From: Commensalibacter communis | GTDB taxonomy: Bacteria > Pseudomonadota > Alphaproteobacteria > Acetobacterales > Acetobacteraceae | Assembly (NCBI RefSeq): GCF_947179015.1 | Contig: NZ_CAMXCM010000001.1 | Coordinates: forward strand, 793,387 to 857,386 | Direction of reading: 5' to 3' | Length of the DNA stretch: 64,000 bases | Shown: positions 19,288 to 28,742 of the stretch, piece after piece | How positions within the stretch are numbered: position 1 is the first letter of the stretch | How the letters are laid out: each line of letters starts with the position of its first letter | The notes under the pieces: generated by a model | Told to the model about the DNA's origin: nothing | What the model saw: only the letters and a program-made list of their open reading frames with translations | Databases searched by the model: none | Translations under genes and position numbers: made by a program

Positions 19288-19310
19288 AGGTTTTTCTAAA
19301 AAGTAGTTTT

Positions 19311-20087
19311 ATGGATATGAACAATAATAACACTCATTCTTCTGATGAAGAAGATCAAGTCACAGATTTTGGATTTCGTAAAGTTAATGAGAACGAAAAA
19401 TCATCAATGGTAAAGGCTGTTTTTGACAGCGTTGCTTCCAAATATGATATAATGAACGATCTTATGTCTTTGGGAATTCATCGTGTATGGAAACAAATTT
19501 TCATTCAAGAATTAGCTCCAAGACCGAATCTAACCCTGTTAGACTTAGCGGGCGGAACAGGTGATATTACCTTTGGCTGGTTAAAACGTGGGGGTGGTCC
19601 AGCTTATTTAACAGATGTTAATTACAGCATGTTAAGCGTTGGCCAAAGTCGTGCTTTTGATAAGGGTTATGTCAAGAACGTTAATCTATTCTGTGTGAAT
19701 GGCGAAGAAATTTGTTTACCAGATCGTTCAGTGGATCGCGTGACGATTTCTTTTGGCTTAAGAAACTGCACACATAAAGATAGAGTTTTGTCTGAGGCAC
19801 GCCGCGTTTTAAAACCTGGTGGACGCTTTTTGTGCTTAGAATTCTCAAAATTGATTATTCCAATGCTACGTCCTCTATATGATGCATGGTCTTTTCAAGC
19901 GTTGCCTCGTATTGGTGAGATTATTGCCAAGGATGGTGACAGTTATCAATATTTAGCTGAGAGTATTCGCATGTTCCCCGATCAAGAAACGTTAAAGGGA
20001 ATGATGGAAGATGCTGGATTGGAACGTGTAACTTATCAAAATCTTTCTGGTGGTATTGCTGCAATTCATTCTGGATGGCGTATTTAA
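19311..20087 (+). CDS. ubiE: Ubiquinone/menaquinone C-methyltransferase UbiE
   Basis: UbiE methylates the benzoquinol ring in ubiquinone (and, where present, menaquinone) biosynthesis using S-adenosylmethionine. The 258-residue protein has the motif LLDLAGGTGDITF around residue 75, the SFGLRNCT segment and the FLCLEFSK segment typical of UbiE. It carries a short Asn/Asp/Glu-rich N-terminal extension (NNNN at residues 4-7). Another ATG lies two codons in. A hairpin terminator follows. In many Alphaproteobacteria ubiB follows ubiE; here it does not. Confidence 0.95.
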   Translation: MDMNNNNTHSSDEEDQVTDFGFRKVNENEKSSMVKAVFDSVASKYDIMNDLMSLGIHRVWKQIFIQELAPRPNLTLLDLAGGTGDITFGWLKRGGGPAYLTDVNYSMLSVGQSRAFDKGYVKNVNLFCVNGEEICLPDRSVDRVTISFGLRNCTHKDRVLSEARRVLKPGGRFLCLEFSKLIIPMLRPLYDAWSFQALPRIGEIIAKDGDSYQYLAESIRMFPDQETLKGMMEDAGLERVTYQNLSGGIAAIHSGWRI

Positions 20088-20494
20088 TCATTAAAGATTA
20101 AAGGTGAATGCGTTTAAATTAATGGAATATGATTTTCCAGTTTAAAGAGAATAAAGATACTTGATCTATAAGAGACAGAAAGTATCTTTATGCATTTTTG
20201 AAATGATGCAAATATTGCCGTAATTATATGATTGTTTTTAATGGTTTAAAAGTCATTTTAACGCATGAATTATATTTTTTACTGGCAATGTGGTTCAAGT
20301 TTATAAAATTAATTTGTTAGATCTGATCGAAAGATTTATAAGAAATCACAATTTAATTATTGCTTTATTTATTGCGCCTGAAAAACCATCCTTATTATGT
20401 TGTGGCTATACAAGGTATGACTATGACTGTTTGTCGTGATGACCAAAAATAAATCAGCAGAATGATATAGAGTGGATTGAAAGAGAATTATGGA
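20088..20494. other. Intergenic region between ubiE and coaBC
   Basis: This 407-bp stretch contains the ubiE terminator hairpin and then about 300 bp with no gene I can support. The longest plus-strand open stretch (20290-20439, 49 codons from a GTG) has no ribosome site and no family I recognise. In relatives with the ubiE-ubiB-coaBC order this is where ubiB would be. Confidence 0.55.
20151..20191 (+). terminator. Hairpin downstream of ubiE
   Basis: A perfect 12-bp stem (20151-20162 with 20180-20191) with a 17-nt loop lies about 65 bases after the ubiE stop and is followed by GCATTTTTG. It is likely the ubiE terminator, though the loop is long. Confidence 0.6.
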
Positions 20495-21697
20495 ATGAAG
20501 AAAAATATTCTTTTGATTATCAGCGGTGGCATTGCTGCCTATAAAGCTCTTGAACTTATTCGATTGTTTCGCACCAAAGGAATGAATGTAAAATGCGTTT
20601 TGACCAAGGGTGGAGAGCAATTCATTACCCCTCTTTCTGTGCAAACGCTTAGCGGGCAAGAAGTCTATCAAGATCTATTTGAACTAACGAAGACTAATGA
20701 AATTGAACATATCACGCTTACACGGCAAGCGGATATGGTGGTTCTTTACCCTGCCAGTGCAGATTTAATTGCCAAGATGACAGTTGGGTTGGCTGATGAT
20801 TTAGCAAGTGCATTGTTGCTTGCAATGCCGCCTTCTATACCAATTTTGGTTGCTCCTGCAATGAATGTTCAAATGTGGGAAAATCCTGCTACAAAAGAAA
20901 ATATTGAGAAATTAAAGCAGCGAGGGATCATTTTCGTGGGACCAGATCAAGGGGATATGGCTTGTAGGGAATATGGATATGGTCGACTGGTTTCTCCAGA
21001 AACGATGCTGCAACAGATAGAAGACCAGTTAAATCCTTATCGACCTTTATTAGGGAAAACAGCACTCGTAACCGCAGGGCCTACTTACGAACCCATTGAT
21101 CCTGTGCGTTTTTTAGGGAATTATTCTTCTGGCCGTCAAGGATATGCCATTGCAGAGAGTTTACGGGACGCTGGGGCTGATGTGACGCTAGTATCGGGAC
21201 CCGTTTCTATGATGCCTCCTGAGAATATCCGTGTAATTCATATCCAAACAGCTCAGGAAATGTTGGATACTTGTTTAAAAATCATTCCTGTTGATATCGC
21301 TGTGATGGCAGCTGCAGTTGCTGATTGGCGAGCAAAAGAGGTCTCTGATAAAAAAATTAAAAAAACAAGTGATGCAAAAACACCATCTTTTGAATTGACA
21401 ACCAATCCAGACATTTTAGCAACGATTTCTCAAGAAAATTCTTGTCGCCCCAGGCTTGTCGTTGGCTTTGCAGCGGAAACAAATGATTTGCTAGACAATG
21501 CTGATGCTAAAAGAAAGCGTAAAAACTGTGATTGGATTGTTGTGAACGACGTCAACCCAGATACAAAAATTATGGGAGGAGTCGAAAATGAGGTGACAAT
21601 CTTGTCATCCTCTGGTAAGCAACATTTTAAACGTGCTGACAAAAGAGAGATCGGTCGTTTATTAACTAAAGAAATCATTAAGTTTTTTAATCATTAA
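20495..21697 (+). CDS. coaBC: Bifunctional phosphopantothenoylcysteine decarboxylase/phosphopantothenate-cysteine ligase
   Basis: CoaBC performs two consecutive steps of coenzyme A synthesis: CTP-dependent joining of cysteine to 4'-phosphopantothenate (CoaB) and FMN-dependent decarboxylation (CoaC). The N-terminal half is the flavoprotein, with SGGIAAYKALELIR at the start, the active-site PAMN segment and the ACREYGYGRL lid with its catalytic Cys. The C-terminal half is the ligase, with TAGPTYEPIDPVRFLGNYSSG and AAVADW. A TTG at 20477 would add six residues; the ATG at 20495 puts the Rossmann strand in its usual place. It is 18 bp upstream of dut. Confidence 0.95.
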   Translation: MKKNILLIISGGIAAYKALELIRLFRTKGMNVKCVLTKGGEQFITPLSVQTLSGQEVYQDLFELTKTNEIEHITLTRQADMVVLYPASADLIAKMTVGLADDLASALLLAMPPSIPILVAPAMNVQMWENPATKENIEKLKQRGIIFVGPDQGDMACREYGYGRLVSPETMLQQIEDQLNPYRPLLGKTALVTAGPTYEPIDPVRFLGNYSSGRQGYAIAESLRDAGADVTLVSGPVSMMPPENIRVIHIQTAQEMLDTCLKIIPVDIAVMAAAVADWRAKEVSDKKIKKTSDAKTPSFELTTNPDILATISQENSCRPRLVVGFAAETNDLLDNADAKRKRKNCDWIVVNDVNPDTKIMGGVENEVTILSSSGKQHFKRADKREIGRLLTKEIIKFFNH

Positions 21698-21715
21698 ATT
21701 AAAAGGGGTAACGTT

Positions 21716-22174
21716 ATGACATTACCACCCTTCCCTATTATTTTGGTAAAACGATTGGCTCATGCCAAAGATTTACCATTACCCTCTTATGCAACTGCTG
21801 GTGCAGCAGGCATGGATTTATTGGCAGCGGTTGATGAATCTTTAGAGCTTTTGCCTCAAGCAAGATTACTGATCCCAACAGGATTACAAATTGCCTTACC
21901 TGCAGGGTATGAATTACAAATTCGTCCTCGTTCAGGATTGGCATTAAAACACGGTATTATGGTTCCTAATTCACCTGGAACGATTGACGAAGATTATCGT
22001 GGAGAAGTTAAAGTTATCCTAATTAACACGGATAAAGAATCTTTTGTAATTGAGCGCGGAATGCGTATTGCTCAGGCTGTATTGACCCCCGTTGTGCGCG
22101 GCGTATGGCAAGAAACCGACAGTTTGGATGAAACCGAACGATCGAGTGGTGGTTTTGGCAGCACAGGCCATTAA
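21716..22174 (+). CDS. dut: Deoxyuridine 5'-triphosphate nucleotidohydrolase
   Basis: dUTPase hydrolyses dUTP to dUMP, keeping uracil out of DNA and supplying thymidylate synthase. The 152-residue trimeric enzyme has all five motifs: [15 protein letters not shown], a [10 protein letters not shown] segment, RIAQAV and the C-terminal [10 protein letters not shown] that closes over the substrate. It is 18 bp downstream of coaBC, a pairing widespread in Proteobacteria, and probably co-transcribed. Confidence 0.97.
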   Translation: MTLPPFPIILVKRLAHAKDLPLPSYATAGAAGMDLLAAVDESLELLPQARLLIPTGLQIALPAGYELQIRPRSGLALKHGIMVPNSPGTIDEDYRGEVKVILINTDKESFVIERGMRIAQAVLTPVVRGVWQETDSLDETERSSGGFGSTGH

Positions 22175-22283
22175 ACTGTCATTAAAAATTCATAAGTTTT
22201 TGATGATAGAAACCTTGTTTTAAAAAAAAATCATCATTACTTTATTACAAATCAATAATTATATAAGGATAAAGGCGGGTTCA

Positions 22284-24017
22284 ATGGCAAGAGACAATAT
22301 CCCCGCCAGCGTTGCTGCTCGGGCAAAACCGAATTTATTTGATGTTATTACAATCCTGTGTGTGATCGCACTTGGGGTTGCCATTGCATCAGCAACGCGG
22401 CATGTACTACAACCTTTAAATATGCCTAGTGCACAGGCAATTAATCTAGATCCCTCATATCTTCCTGGATATGCGATGCGGACAACATTACGCATGTTTG
22501 CTGCATTATTCGCTTCTTTGGTGTTTACGTTTACTTATGCTGTTGTTGCAGCAAAAAGTCGTAGAGCCGAAATGGTGTTGGTTCCTATTCTTGATATTTT
22601 ACAATCTGTTCCAATCCTTGGGTTCTTAACCTTTACGGTTGTGTTCTTTATGGGATTGTTTCCAGGACAAATTCTTGGGGTTGAATTAGCAGCCATCTTC
22701 ACGATTTTTACTAGTCAAGCGTGGAATATGGCGTTCAGTATGTATCAATCGCTTAAAACCATTCCAGAAGATATGAATGAAGCTGCTAAATGCTTTGGGT
22801 TAACCTCTTGGCAACGTTTTTGGAAACTTGAAGTTCCAGCTGCGATGCCTGGATTGATCTGGAACATGATGATGTCTATGTCTGGCGGTTGGTTTATGAT
22901 TGTTTATTCAGAAACCATCTCAGTTGGTAATACTGAAATCACGCTTCCTGGTATTGGTTCTTATGTAGGAACAGCAATTGTACATAAAGATTTAGCAGCT
23001 ATTTTCTATGCAATTGGTGCAATGCTATTTGTTATCTTAGCTTATGATCAGTTATTATTTCGCCCCCTTGTGGCATGGTCTGCTAAATTCAGATTTGAAA
23101 CAACGAACAGCGACACAGATACAACCCCTTGGTTACTACGTCTTATGCACCGCACCAGTTTTATTCGTTGGATTTCTGATTATATCGAGGGATTTGCGCA
23201 TAAGATTGCAATTTTACCCATTGGTAAGCGCCCATTTAGACAATCATATTTATCAAAAAATAAGATATCATCTAAAGCAATTGATATGATTTATATCGTA
23301 GTCCTATGTTTACTTGGAATTGCAGCAGCTTACTATATTTATCAAGCAGTATACGGACATATCTCTTTCGATGAAGTGTTATATGTGGTTGGGCTTGGCT
23401 TTATTACATTATTACGCGTTATTGTGATGATTATCATTGCGACGATTATTTGGGTACCAGCAGGGATTTGGTTGGGTTTGCGTCCAGAGTGGGCGAAAAG
23501 AACCCAAGTCGTCGCACAATTTATGGCAGCTTTCCCGGCAAACTTGTTCTTTCCATTCTTTGTTGTTGGAATTGTTCATTATGGTCTCAACAAGGAAATT
23601 TGGCTAACGCCTTTGATGATTTTGGGAACCCAATGGTATATTCTTTTCAACGTGGTCGGTGGTGCGTCTACATTTCCTGGTGATCTTAGAGAAGCATCCA
23701 AGAGTTTTCATATTAAAGGATGGCTTTGGTGGTCTAAAGTTATGTTACCTGCAATTTTCCCATACTACATTACGGGGGCTTTGACTGCATGTGGTGGCGC
23801 ATGGAACGCATCGATTGCAGCAGAAGTCGCAAGTTGGGGAGATAAAACTTTAAAAGCTACAGGTCTTGGAGCTTATATTGCCGAGGCTACAAATAATGGA
23901 AATGTTTTCCAAGTCGGTCTGGGCATGGTGGTTATGTCTGCTTTTGTTATTTTATTTAATCGTTTAGTTTGGCATCCTCTTTATGATTTTGCTCGACGTC
24001 GTCTATCCTTTTCTTAA
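22284..24017 (+). CDS. Two-domain ABC transporter permease (NitT/TauT-like, fused)
   Basis: The 577-residue protein is a tandem fusion of two binding-protein-dependent permease domains (about residues 70-270 and 350-570), each with about six membrane segments and an EAA loop. The EAA segments are Glu-Ala-Ala-Lys-Cys-Phe-Gly in the first half and Glu-Ala-Ser-Lys-Ser-Phe in the second. One polypeptide would therefore form the whole transmembrane part. The next gene, 13 bp downstream, encodes the ATPase. No periplasmic binding protein is nearby. Related fused permeases are annotated for nitrate/sulfonate/bicarbonate-like substrates, but the real substrate is unknown. Confidence 0.82.
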   Translation: MARDNIPASVAARAKPNLFDVITILCVIALGVAIASATRHVLQPLNMPSAQAINLDPSYLPGYAMRTTLRMFAALFASLVFTFTYAVVAAKSRRAEMVLVPILDILQSVPILGFLTFTVVFFMGLFPGQILGVELAAIFTIFTSQAWNMAFSMYQSLKTIPEDMNEAAKCFGLTSWQRFWKLEVPAAMPGLIWNMMMSMSGGWFMIVYSETISVGNTEITLPGIGSYVGTAIVHKDLAAIFYAIGAMLFVILAYDQLLFRPLVAWSAKFRFETTNSDTDTTPWLLRLMHRTSFIRWISDYIEGFAHKIAILPIGKRPFRQSYLSKNKISSKAIDMIYIVVLCLLGIAAAYYIYQAVYGHISFDEVLYVVGLGFITLLRVIVMIIIATIIWVPAGIWLGLRPEWAKRTQVVAQFMAAFPANLFFPFFVVGIVHYGLNKEIWLTPLMILGTQWYILFNVVGGASTFPGDLREASKSFHIKGWLWWSKVMLPAIFPYYITGALTACGGAWNASIAAEVASWGDKTLKATGLGAYIAEATNNGNVFQVGLGMVVMSAFVILFNRLVWHPLYDFARRRLSFS

Positions 24018-24030
24018 GAGGAATTAAAGT

Positions 24031-25365
24031 ATGAATATGCTGAATACTCAAGAAACCTTAATCGAGGTCAAGAATTGTAAACAATCTTATCCTAAAGAGA
24101 ACCATTCTGAATTGGTCGTGTTGGATGATGTTAATGTTACGCTTAAAAGTGGAGAAATCGTTGGACTTTTAGGACGCTCTGGTTCTGGAAAATCGACATT
24201 ATTGCGTATTGTTGCAGGATTATTAGCACCAACAAAAGGTGAAGTCCGATGGAAGGATCAATTATTGTCTGGCCCCGCTGAGGGGATTGCAATGGTCTTT
24301 CAATCCTTTGCGCTTTTCCCTTGGTTAACGGTGCAAGATAATGTGCAGCTTGGTCTAGAAGCCAAAGGTGTTCAAAAGAAAGAACGCGAACAATTAGCAG
24401 AAGAAGCTATTGATTTGATCGGATTAGGTGGTTACGAAAAGGCCTATCCGAAAGAATTATCTGGTGGTATGCGCCAACGCGTTGGTTTAGCCAGAGCACT
24501 TGTTGTGCATCCTGATTTACTATTAATGGATGAGCCTTTTTCGGCTTTGGATGTGTTGACTGCTGAAAATTTACGTACAGATTTAATCGAGCTATGGGTC
24601 GAAAAGAAACTTCCTGTTAAGTCAATTTTAATTGTCACACATAGTATCGAAGAAGCAGTTTTAATGTGTGATCGGTTATTGATCTTTTCTTCAAATCCAG
24701 GCAGCGTTGCGCATGAGCTGGAGATTACGTTCCCTCACCCTCGTAATCGTGAAGATCTTGCTTTCCGTCAATTGGTTGATAAGATTTATACTTTAATGAC
24801 GCACCGTGAGCCTGCGAAGATTAATCCAAATGAGATTGATGTCAAACAAGCGAATAGCACACAATTTGTTGCTATTCCGCCAATGTCCATGAACCTCATG
24901 ATCGGGATGGTCGAAGCTTTATTTGCGGAACCATATAAAGGACGTGCTGATTTACCTAAACTTGCTCAAAGTTTACAGATGGAATTAGACGATCTATTGC
25001 CGATTGGCGAAACGCTTCAAATGCTTGGTTTTGCTGACATGGCAGAGGGTGATATTATTCTGACCGAGCTTGGCAAAGAGTTGGTTCATTCCGAAATCGA
25101 AGAACGTAAAGATATTTTCAGACGCAGTGTTGTGAAAAATGTTACTCTTATTCGTGCTATTCGCAGCGTGTTGGATGAGCGTTCTAATCATAAAGCCAGC
25201 GCAGAGCGATTTAGAGATGAATTAAAGGACACAATGTCTCCAGAATATGCAAGGCAAACGCTCTCCACCATTATTGGGTGGGCACGTTATGCCGAGATAT
25301 TCGATTTTGATGAAGAATCAGATCAATTCTTTCTTGATGAAGACGATAAAAACGTAAAAGAATAA
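24031..25365 (+). CDS. ABC transporter ATP-binding protein with AAA-associated C-terminal domain
   Basis: This 444-residue protein has an N-terminal ABC ATPase (about residues 8-255) with Walker A GRSGSGKST, signature LSGGMRQR and Walker B LLLMDEP, most similar to the nitrate/sulfonate/taurine group. Residues from about 285 form an extra helical region. It matches what is known as an AAA-associated C-terminal domain in some ABC ATPases, probably regulatory. It is translated 13 bp after the fused permease. It ends four bases before the convergent msrA stop, with no terminator visible between them. Confidence 0.82.
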   Translation: MNMLNTQETLIEVKNCKQSYPKENHSELVVLDDVNVTLKSGEIVGLLGRSGSGKSTLLRIVAGLLAPTKGEVRWKDQLLSGPAEGIAMVFQSFALFPWLTVQDNVQLGLEAKGVQKKEREQLAEEAIDLIGLGGYEKAYPKELSGGMRQRVGLARALVVHPDLLLMDEPFSALDVLTAENLRTDLIELWVEKKLPVKSILIVTHSIEEAVLMCDRLLIFSSNPGSVAHELEITFPHPRNREDLAFRQLVDKIYTLMTHREPAKINPNEIDVKQANSTQFVAIPPMSMNLMIGMVEALFAEPYKGRADLPKLAQSLQMELDDLLPIGETLQMLGFADMAEGDIILTELGKELVHSEIEERKDIFRRSVVKNVTLIRAIRSVLDERSNHKASAERFRDELKDTMSPEYARQTLSTIIGWARYAEIFDFDEESDQFFLDEDDKNVKE

Positions 25366-25369
25366 GTTG

Positions 25370-25921
25370 TTATTTTTTTAAATAATCAGTAAATTCTTTA
25401 CGAACTTTAAGCACCTTGGGGGCAATGACTGCTTGGCAATAAGCAGCCTCGGGGTGCAATTCAAAATAATTTTTATGTTCGATTTCTGCTGGATAAAAAT
25501 GCTCTAATTTAGTAATTTCAGTAACGATTGGTTTATCCCAAATAGCAGCTTTCTCAATTTCATTCTTAATTAAAATTGCTGCTTTTTCCTGCTCATCATC
25601 TGCAGGAAGAATAATTGAACGGTATCGTGTGCCAACATCTGCGCCTTGGGCATTTAGTGTCGTTGGATCATGTGTTAAAAAGAAAACACGAAAAATATCT
25701 TCAAGCATGATTAAACGAGTATCAAATGTAATTTTGACCACTTCAGCATGTCCTGTTTGGTCGGTGTATACTTGTTTATAGGTTGGGTTTTCTGTATATC
25801 CACCCGCATAACCAGGTAAGATTTCTTTAATTCCCTTAAATTGGCTCAACATTGCTTCAACGCACCAAAAGCATCCTCCGCCAACAACAACAGTTTCTAG
25901 ATTCTCATCTTTCTGATTCAT
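25370..25921 (-). CDS. msrA: Peptide-methionine (S)-S-oxide reductase MsrA
   Basis: MsrA reduces the S-epimer of methionine sulfoxide in proteins and free methionine, using thioredoxin. The 183-residue protein has the active-site motif GGGCFWCVEA at residues 14-23, with Cys17 catalytic. It also has the conserved GYAGG segment and the GTRYRS segment that bind substrate. No signal peptide, so it is cytoplasmic. It stands alone, convergent with the ABC ATPase gene and upstream of the valS terminator. Confidence 0.95.
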   Translation of the reverse strand: MNQKDENLETVVVGGGCFWCVEAMLSQFKGIKEILPGYAGGYTENPTYKQVYTDQTGHAEVVKITFDTRLIMLEDIFRVFFLTHDPTTLNAQGADVGTRYRSIILPADDEQEKAAILIKNEIEKAAIWDKPIVTEITKLEHFYPAEIEHKNYFELHPEAAYCQAVIAPKVLKVRKEFTDYLKK

Positions 25922-25960
25922 TGTTCATTCCTTAATCTGAGTAATAAATTGCTTCTTATT

Positions 25961-26000
25961 AAAAAAATAGCTGTTGAATGATATTTTTCAACAGCTATTT
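25961..26000 (-). terminator. Rho-independent terminator of valS
   Basis: A perfect 14-bp stem (25965-25978 with 25987-26000) with an 8-nt loop is followed on the minus strand by a T run (complement of 25961-25967, partly inside the stem). It starts 22 bases after the valS stop. Confidence 0.85.
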
Positions 26001-26022
26001 TCAATTATTCAGTTATTTCTTC

Positions 26023-28701
26023 TTATTTGAAGTGTTTTAATGCTAACTCAACACGTTCTTTATCATGGGTGAGTTGAGTTAACCGTTCCCGACTCTCTTC
26101 TATAATTTCAGGTCGGGCTTTCTGTATGAAATTTTCATTTGATAGTTTAGTATTCAATTTTGTCAGCTCATCAGCGATTTTGTCTAATTCTTTATTCAAA
26201 CGTACCTTTTCAGCATCGATGTCAATAATACCAGCCAAAGGTAAAATAACTGTTGCTTCATTTACGATGGTTTGTGCGGAATCTTTAGGTAAATCACCTT
26301 GCAACGGTTCTATTGAATCTACTCGAGCCATCCGTTTTATCGCATCACCCCAAATAGTTGCATAATGTAAGGTATTAATATTTGCATCTTTTAGATAGGC
26401 AGAAATAAATTTAGCAGGCGGAACATTCATTTCAGCTCTTAACGTTCTAATGTCGCTAATAAACCGAACCACCCAATCTATTTCTTCTGAAGATTCCTTT
26501 GTTTTAACTGTTGCAAATGGGGTTGCATCTGGCCATGAGGACACCATCAATGTTCCTTTTTGACCGAAATTAAATTCATGCCATAATGTTTCTGTAACAA
26601 ATGGAACCACAGGATGTAAGATTTGTAAAAGAGTTTTTAATACTAGTGCGGCAACGGCTCTAGTTTCTTTAACAATGGTTTGGTCTTCGTTTTGAAAAGC
26701 AGCTTTTGCAAATTCCAAGAACCAGTCACAGAATTTATCCCAAGTGAAATGATAACAAACAGAAGCATATTCATCATAACGGAATGCTTCTAAAGCTGAA
26801 GTCGCATCCGTAATGGCTTGAGATAACTCACCCAAAATCCAACGGTTTAAAGAAAGTTTAACATCGTTTGTTGAGAAACTAGGATCGTATTTAACCTCAT
26901 TCATTTCACAGAAACGCGCAGCATTCCATATTTTGGTAATGAATGAACGATATTCTTCAATACGTTTTTTACCAAGTTTAATATCACGTCCTGGACCTGT
27001 TAATGCACAGACAGTAAAGCGCATCGCATCGGCACCGAACTCGTCAATAACTTCCAAAGGATCAATACCGTTACCTTTGGTTTTGGACATTTTTTGTCCT
27101 TTTTCGTCGCGAACAAGACCATGAAGATATACCGTCTCGAACGGAATATCTTTCATAAAATGTGTGCCCATCATCATCATTCTGGCAACCCAGAAGAAAA
27201 TAATATCAAATCCAGTTATAAGCACGTTTCCAGGATAATATCTGCTTAATTCAGCGGTGTCATTTGGCCAACCCAAGGTTGAAAAAGGCCATAATGCAGA
27301 TGAGAACCAAGTATCTAATACATCTTCATCACGGCGTAAAATTTCTTCTTTGCCATAATGTTTGAAGGCTTGCTCTTTGGCTTCATTTTCATCATATGCA
27401 ACAAAGACATGATTATCAGGACCATACCATGCTGGGATTTGGTGACCCCACCATAATTGACGACTGATACACCAAGGCTGCAAATCGCGCATCCAAGCGA
27501 AATACGTATTTTCCCATTGTTTAGGAACAAATTTAATTTTGCCCGTTTGTACGGCTTCTATTGCAGGTTTTGCTAAAGTCGGAGCATCACAATACCATTG
27601 TGTTGTTAAGCGTGGCTCAATAATTGCACCACCTCTTTCTGCATGTGGCACTTGATTGCGATGCAGTTCAGCTTTTTCGAGAATCTCTAGTCTCTCAAGC
27701 TCTGCAATAATTTGTTTTCTTGCTTTATCCCTTGGTAAGCCTGCCAATGAAAGAACAAACTCTGTTTTCTCGTTTTCCGATAATTCGCTAATATCAATCG
27801 CTGCACTTTCATCTAAAATCGTGATCAATTTAAGATCGTGCCTACGTCCAACTTCAAAATCGTTAAAATCATGAGCTGGTGTAATTTTAACTGCACCTGT
27901 TCCTTTTTCTGGATCAGAATATTCATCTGCAATGATCGGAATTAAACGCCCCGTTAGTGGTAAAACAATATTTTTACCCACAAGATGTTTGTATTTTGCG
28001 TTTTCAGGATGAACAGCAACAGCGACGTCCCCTAACATTGTTTCGGGGCGAGTGGTTGCAATGGTAATAATCTGATCACTATTTTCTATCGGATAATGAA
28101 TATACCAAAGGTGACCATTAACTTCTTTGCTCTCAACTTCGAGATCAGATACAGCAGAACGAAATACAGGATCCCAATTGACAAGACGTTTGTCTTGGTA
28201 AATTAACCCTTCACGATAAAGGGTTACAAAAACTTTCTTAACAGCTTCTGATAAGCCTTCATCCATTGTGAAGCGTTCTCTTTTCCAATCAAGAGATGCC
28301 CCTAACCTACGTAATTGTTTGGTTATTTCCCCACCCGATTCGGCCTTCCATTCCCAAACATGCTTGATAAATTTGTCACGTCCTATCGATTTACGATCAA
28401 TGCCTTTTTCGCTTAGCTTACGATCAACAACAAGTTGCGTAGAAATCCCAGCATGATCGGTGCCTGGTTGCCACAATACATCATAACCTTGCATACGCCG
28501 CCAACGGATTAAGGTATCTTGTAAGGTCATGGTCAATGCATGTCCCATATGCAATGTTCCCGTCACGTTAGGTGGTGGAATCATAATTGCAAATGGTTTT
28601 TTATCTTTTTGTTCAGGATTAGCCGAGAAAAAACCAGACTCCTCCCAAAGGTGATAAAGATCGTTTTCAACAGCGGAAGGATTAAATTTTTTCTCTAACA
28701 T
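26023..28701 (-). CDS. valS: Valyl-tRNA synthetase
   Basis: ValRS charges tRNA-Val with valine and edits threonine mischarging. This 892-residue class I synthetase has the PPPNVTGTLHMGHAL segment with the HIGH-type motif at residues 51-54, a long CP1 editing insertion, and a KMSKT variant of the KMSKS loop around residue 537. A C-terminal coiled coil is rich in Lys and Glu. The last 60 residues contain the predicted helical tRNA arm. It is the third gene of a pcm-like/tolC-like/valS operon (41-bp gap) ending at a strong terminator. Confidence 0.97.
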   Translation of the reverse strand: MLEKKFNPSAVENDLYHLWEESGFFSANPEQKDKKPFAIMIPPPNVTGTLHMGHALTMTLQDTLIRWRRMQGYDVLWQPGTDHAGISTQLVVDRKLSEKGIDRKSIGRDKFIKHVWEWKAESGGEITKQLRRLGASLDWKRERFTMDEGLSEAVKKVFVTLYREGLIYQDKRLVNWDPVFRSAVSDLEVESKEVNGHLWYIHYPIENSDQIITIATTRPETMLGDVAVAVHPENAKYKHLVGKNIVLPLTGRLIPIIADEYSDPEKGTGAVKITPAHDFNDFEVGRRHDLKLITILDESAAIDISELSENEKTEFVLSLAGLPRDKARKQIIAELERLEILEKAELHRNQVPHAERGGAIIEPRLTTQWYCDAPTLAKPAIEAVQTGKIKFVPKQWENTYFAWMRDLQPWCISRQLWWGHQIPAWYGPDNHVFVAYDENEAKEQAFKHYGKEEILRRDEDVLDTWFSSALWPFSTLGWPNDTAELSRYYPGNVLITGFDIIFFWVARMMMMGTHFMKDIPFETVYLHGLVRDEKGQKMSKTKGNGIDPLEVIDEFGADAMRFTVCALTGPGRDIKLGKKRIEEYRSFITKIWNAARFCEMNEVKYDPSFSTNDVKLSLNRWILGELSQAITDATSALEAFRYDEYASVCYHFTWDKFCDWFLEFAKAAFQNEDQTIVKETRAVAALVLKTLLQILHPVVPFVTETLWHEFNFGQKGTLMVSSWPDATPFATVKTKESSEEIDWVVRFISDIRTLRAEMNVPPAKFISAYLKDANINTLHYATIWGDAIKRMARVDSIEPLQGDLPKDSAQTIVNEATVILPLAGIIDIDAEKVRLNKELDKIADELTKLNTKLSNENFIQKARPEIIEESRERLTQLTHDKERVELALKHFK

Positions 28702-28742
28702 TGGATAATATGATGCACTAAAATGAGGTGAAAATTAAGATA

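Noticed and set aside
20290-20439. Possible remnant of ubiB between ubiE and coaBC
   Set aside because: The 49-codon plus-strand frame does not look like any part of UbiB that I know, and there is no start signal. I report the absence of ubiB, not a pseudogene.
20369-20671. Minus-strand frame overlapping the ubiE-coaBC gap and the start of coaBC
   Set aside because: Two thirds of it is antisense to the conserved CoaC flavoprotein domain and it shows no motif.
22201-22236. TGATGAT/ATCATCA inverted repeat after dut as terminator
   Set aside because: Seven-bp arms 22 bases apart in AT-rich sequence, with the A run inside the loop rather than a T run after the stem on the plus strand; too weak to call.
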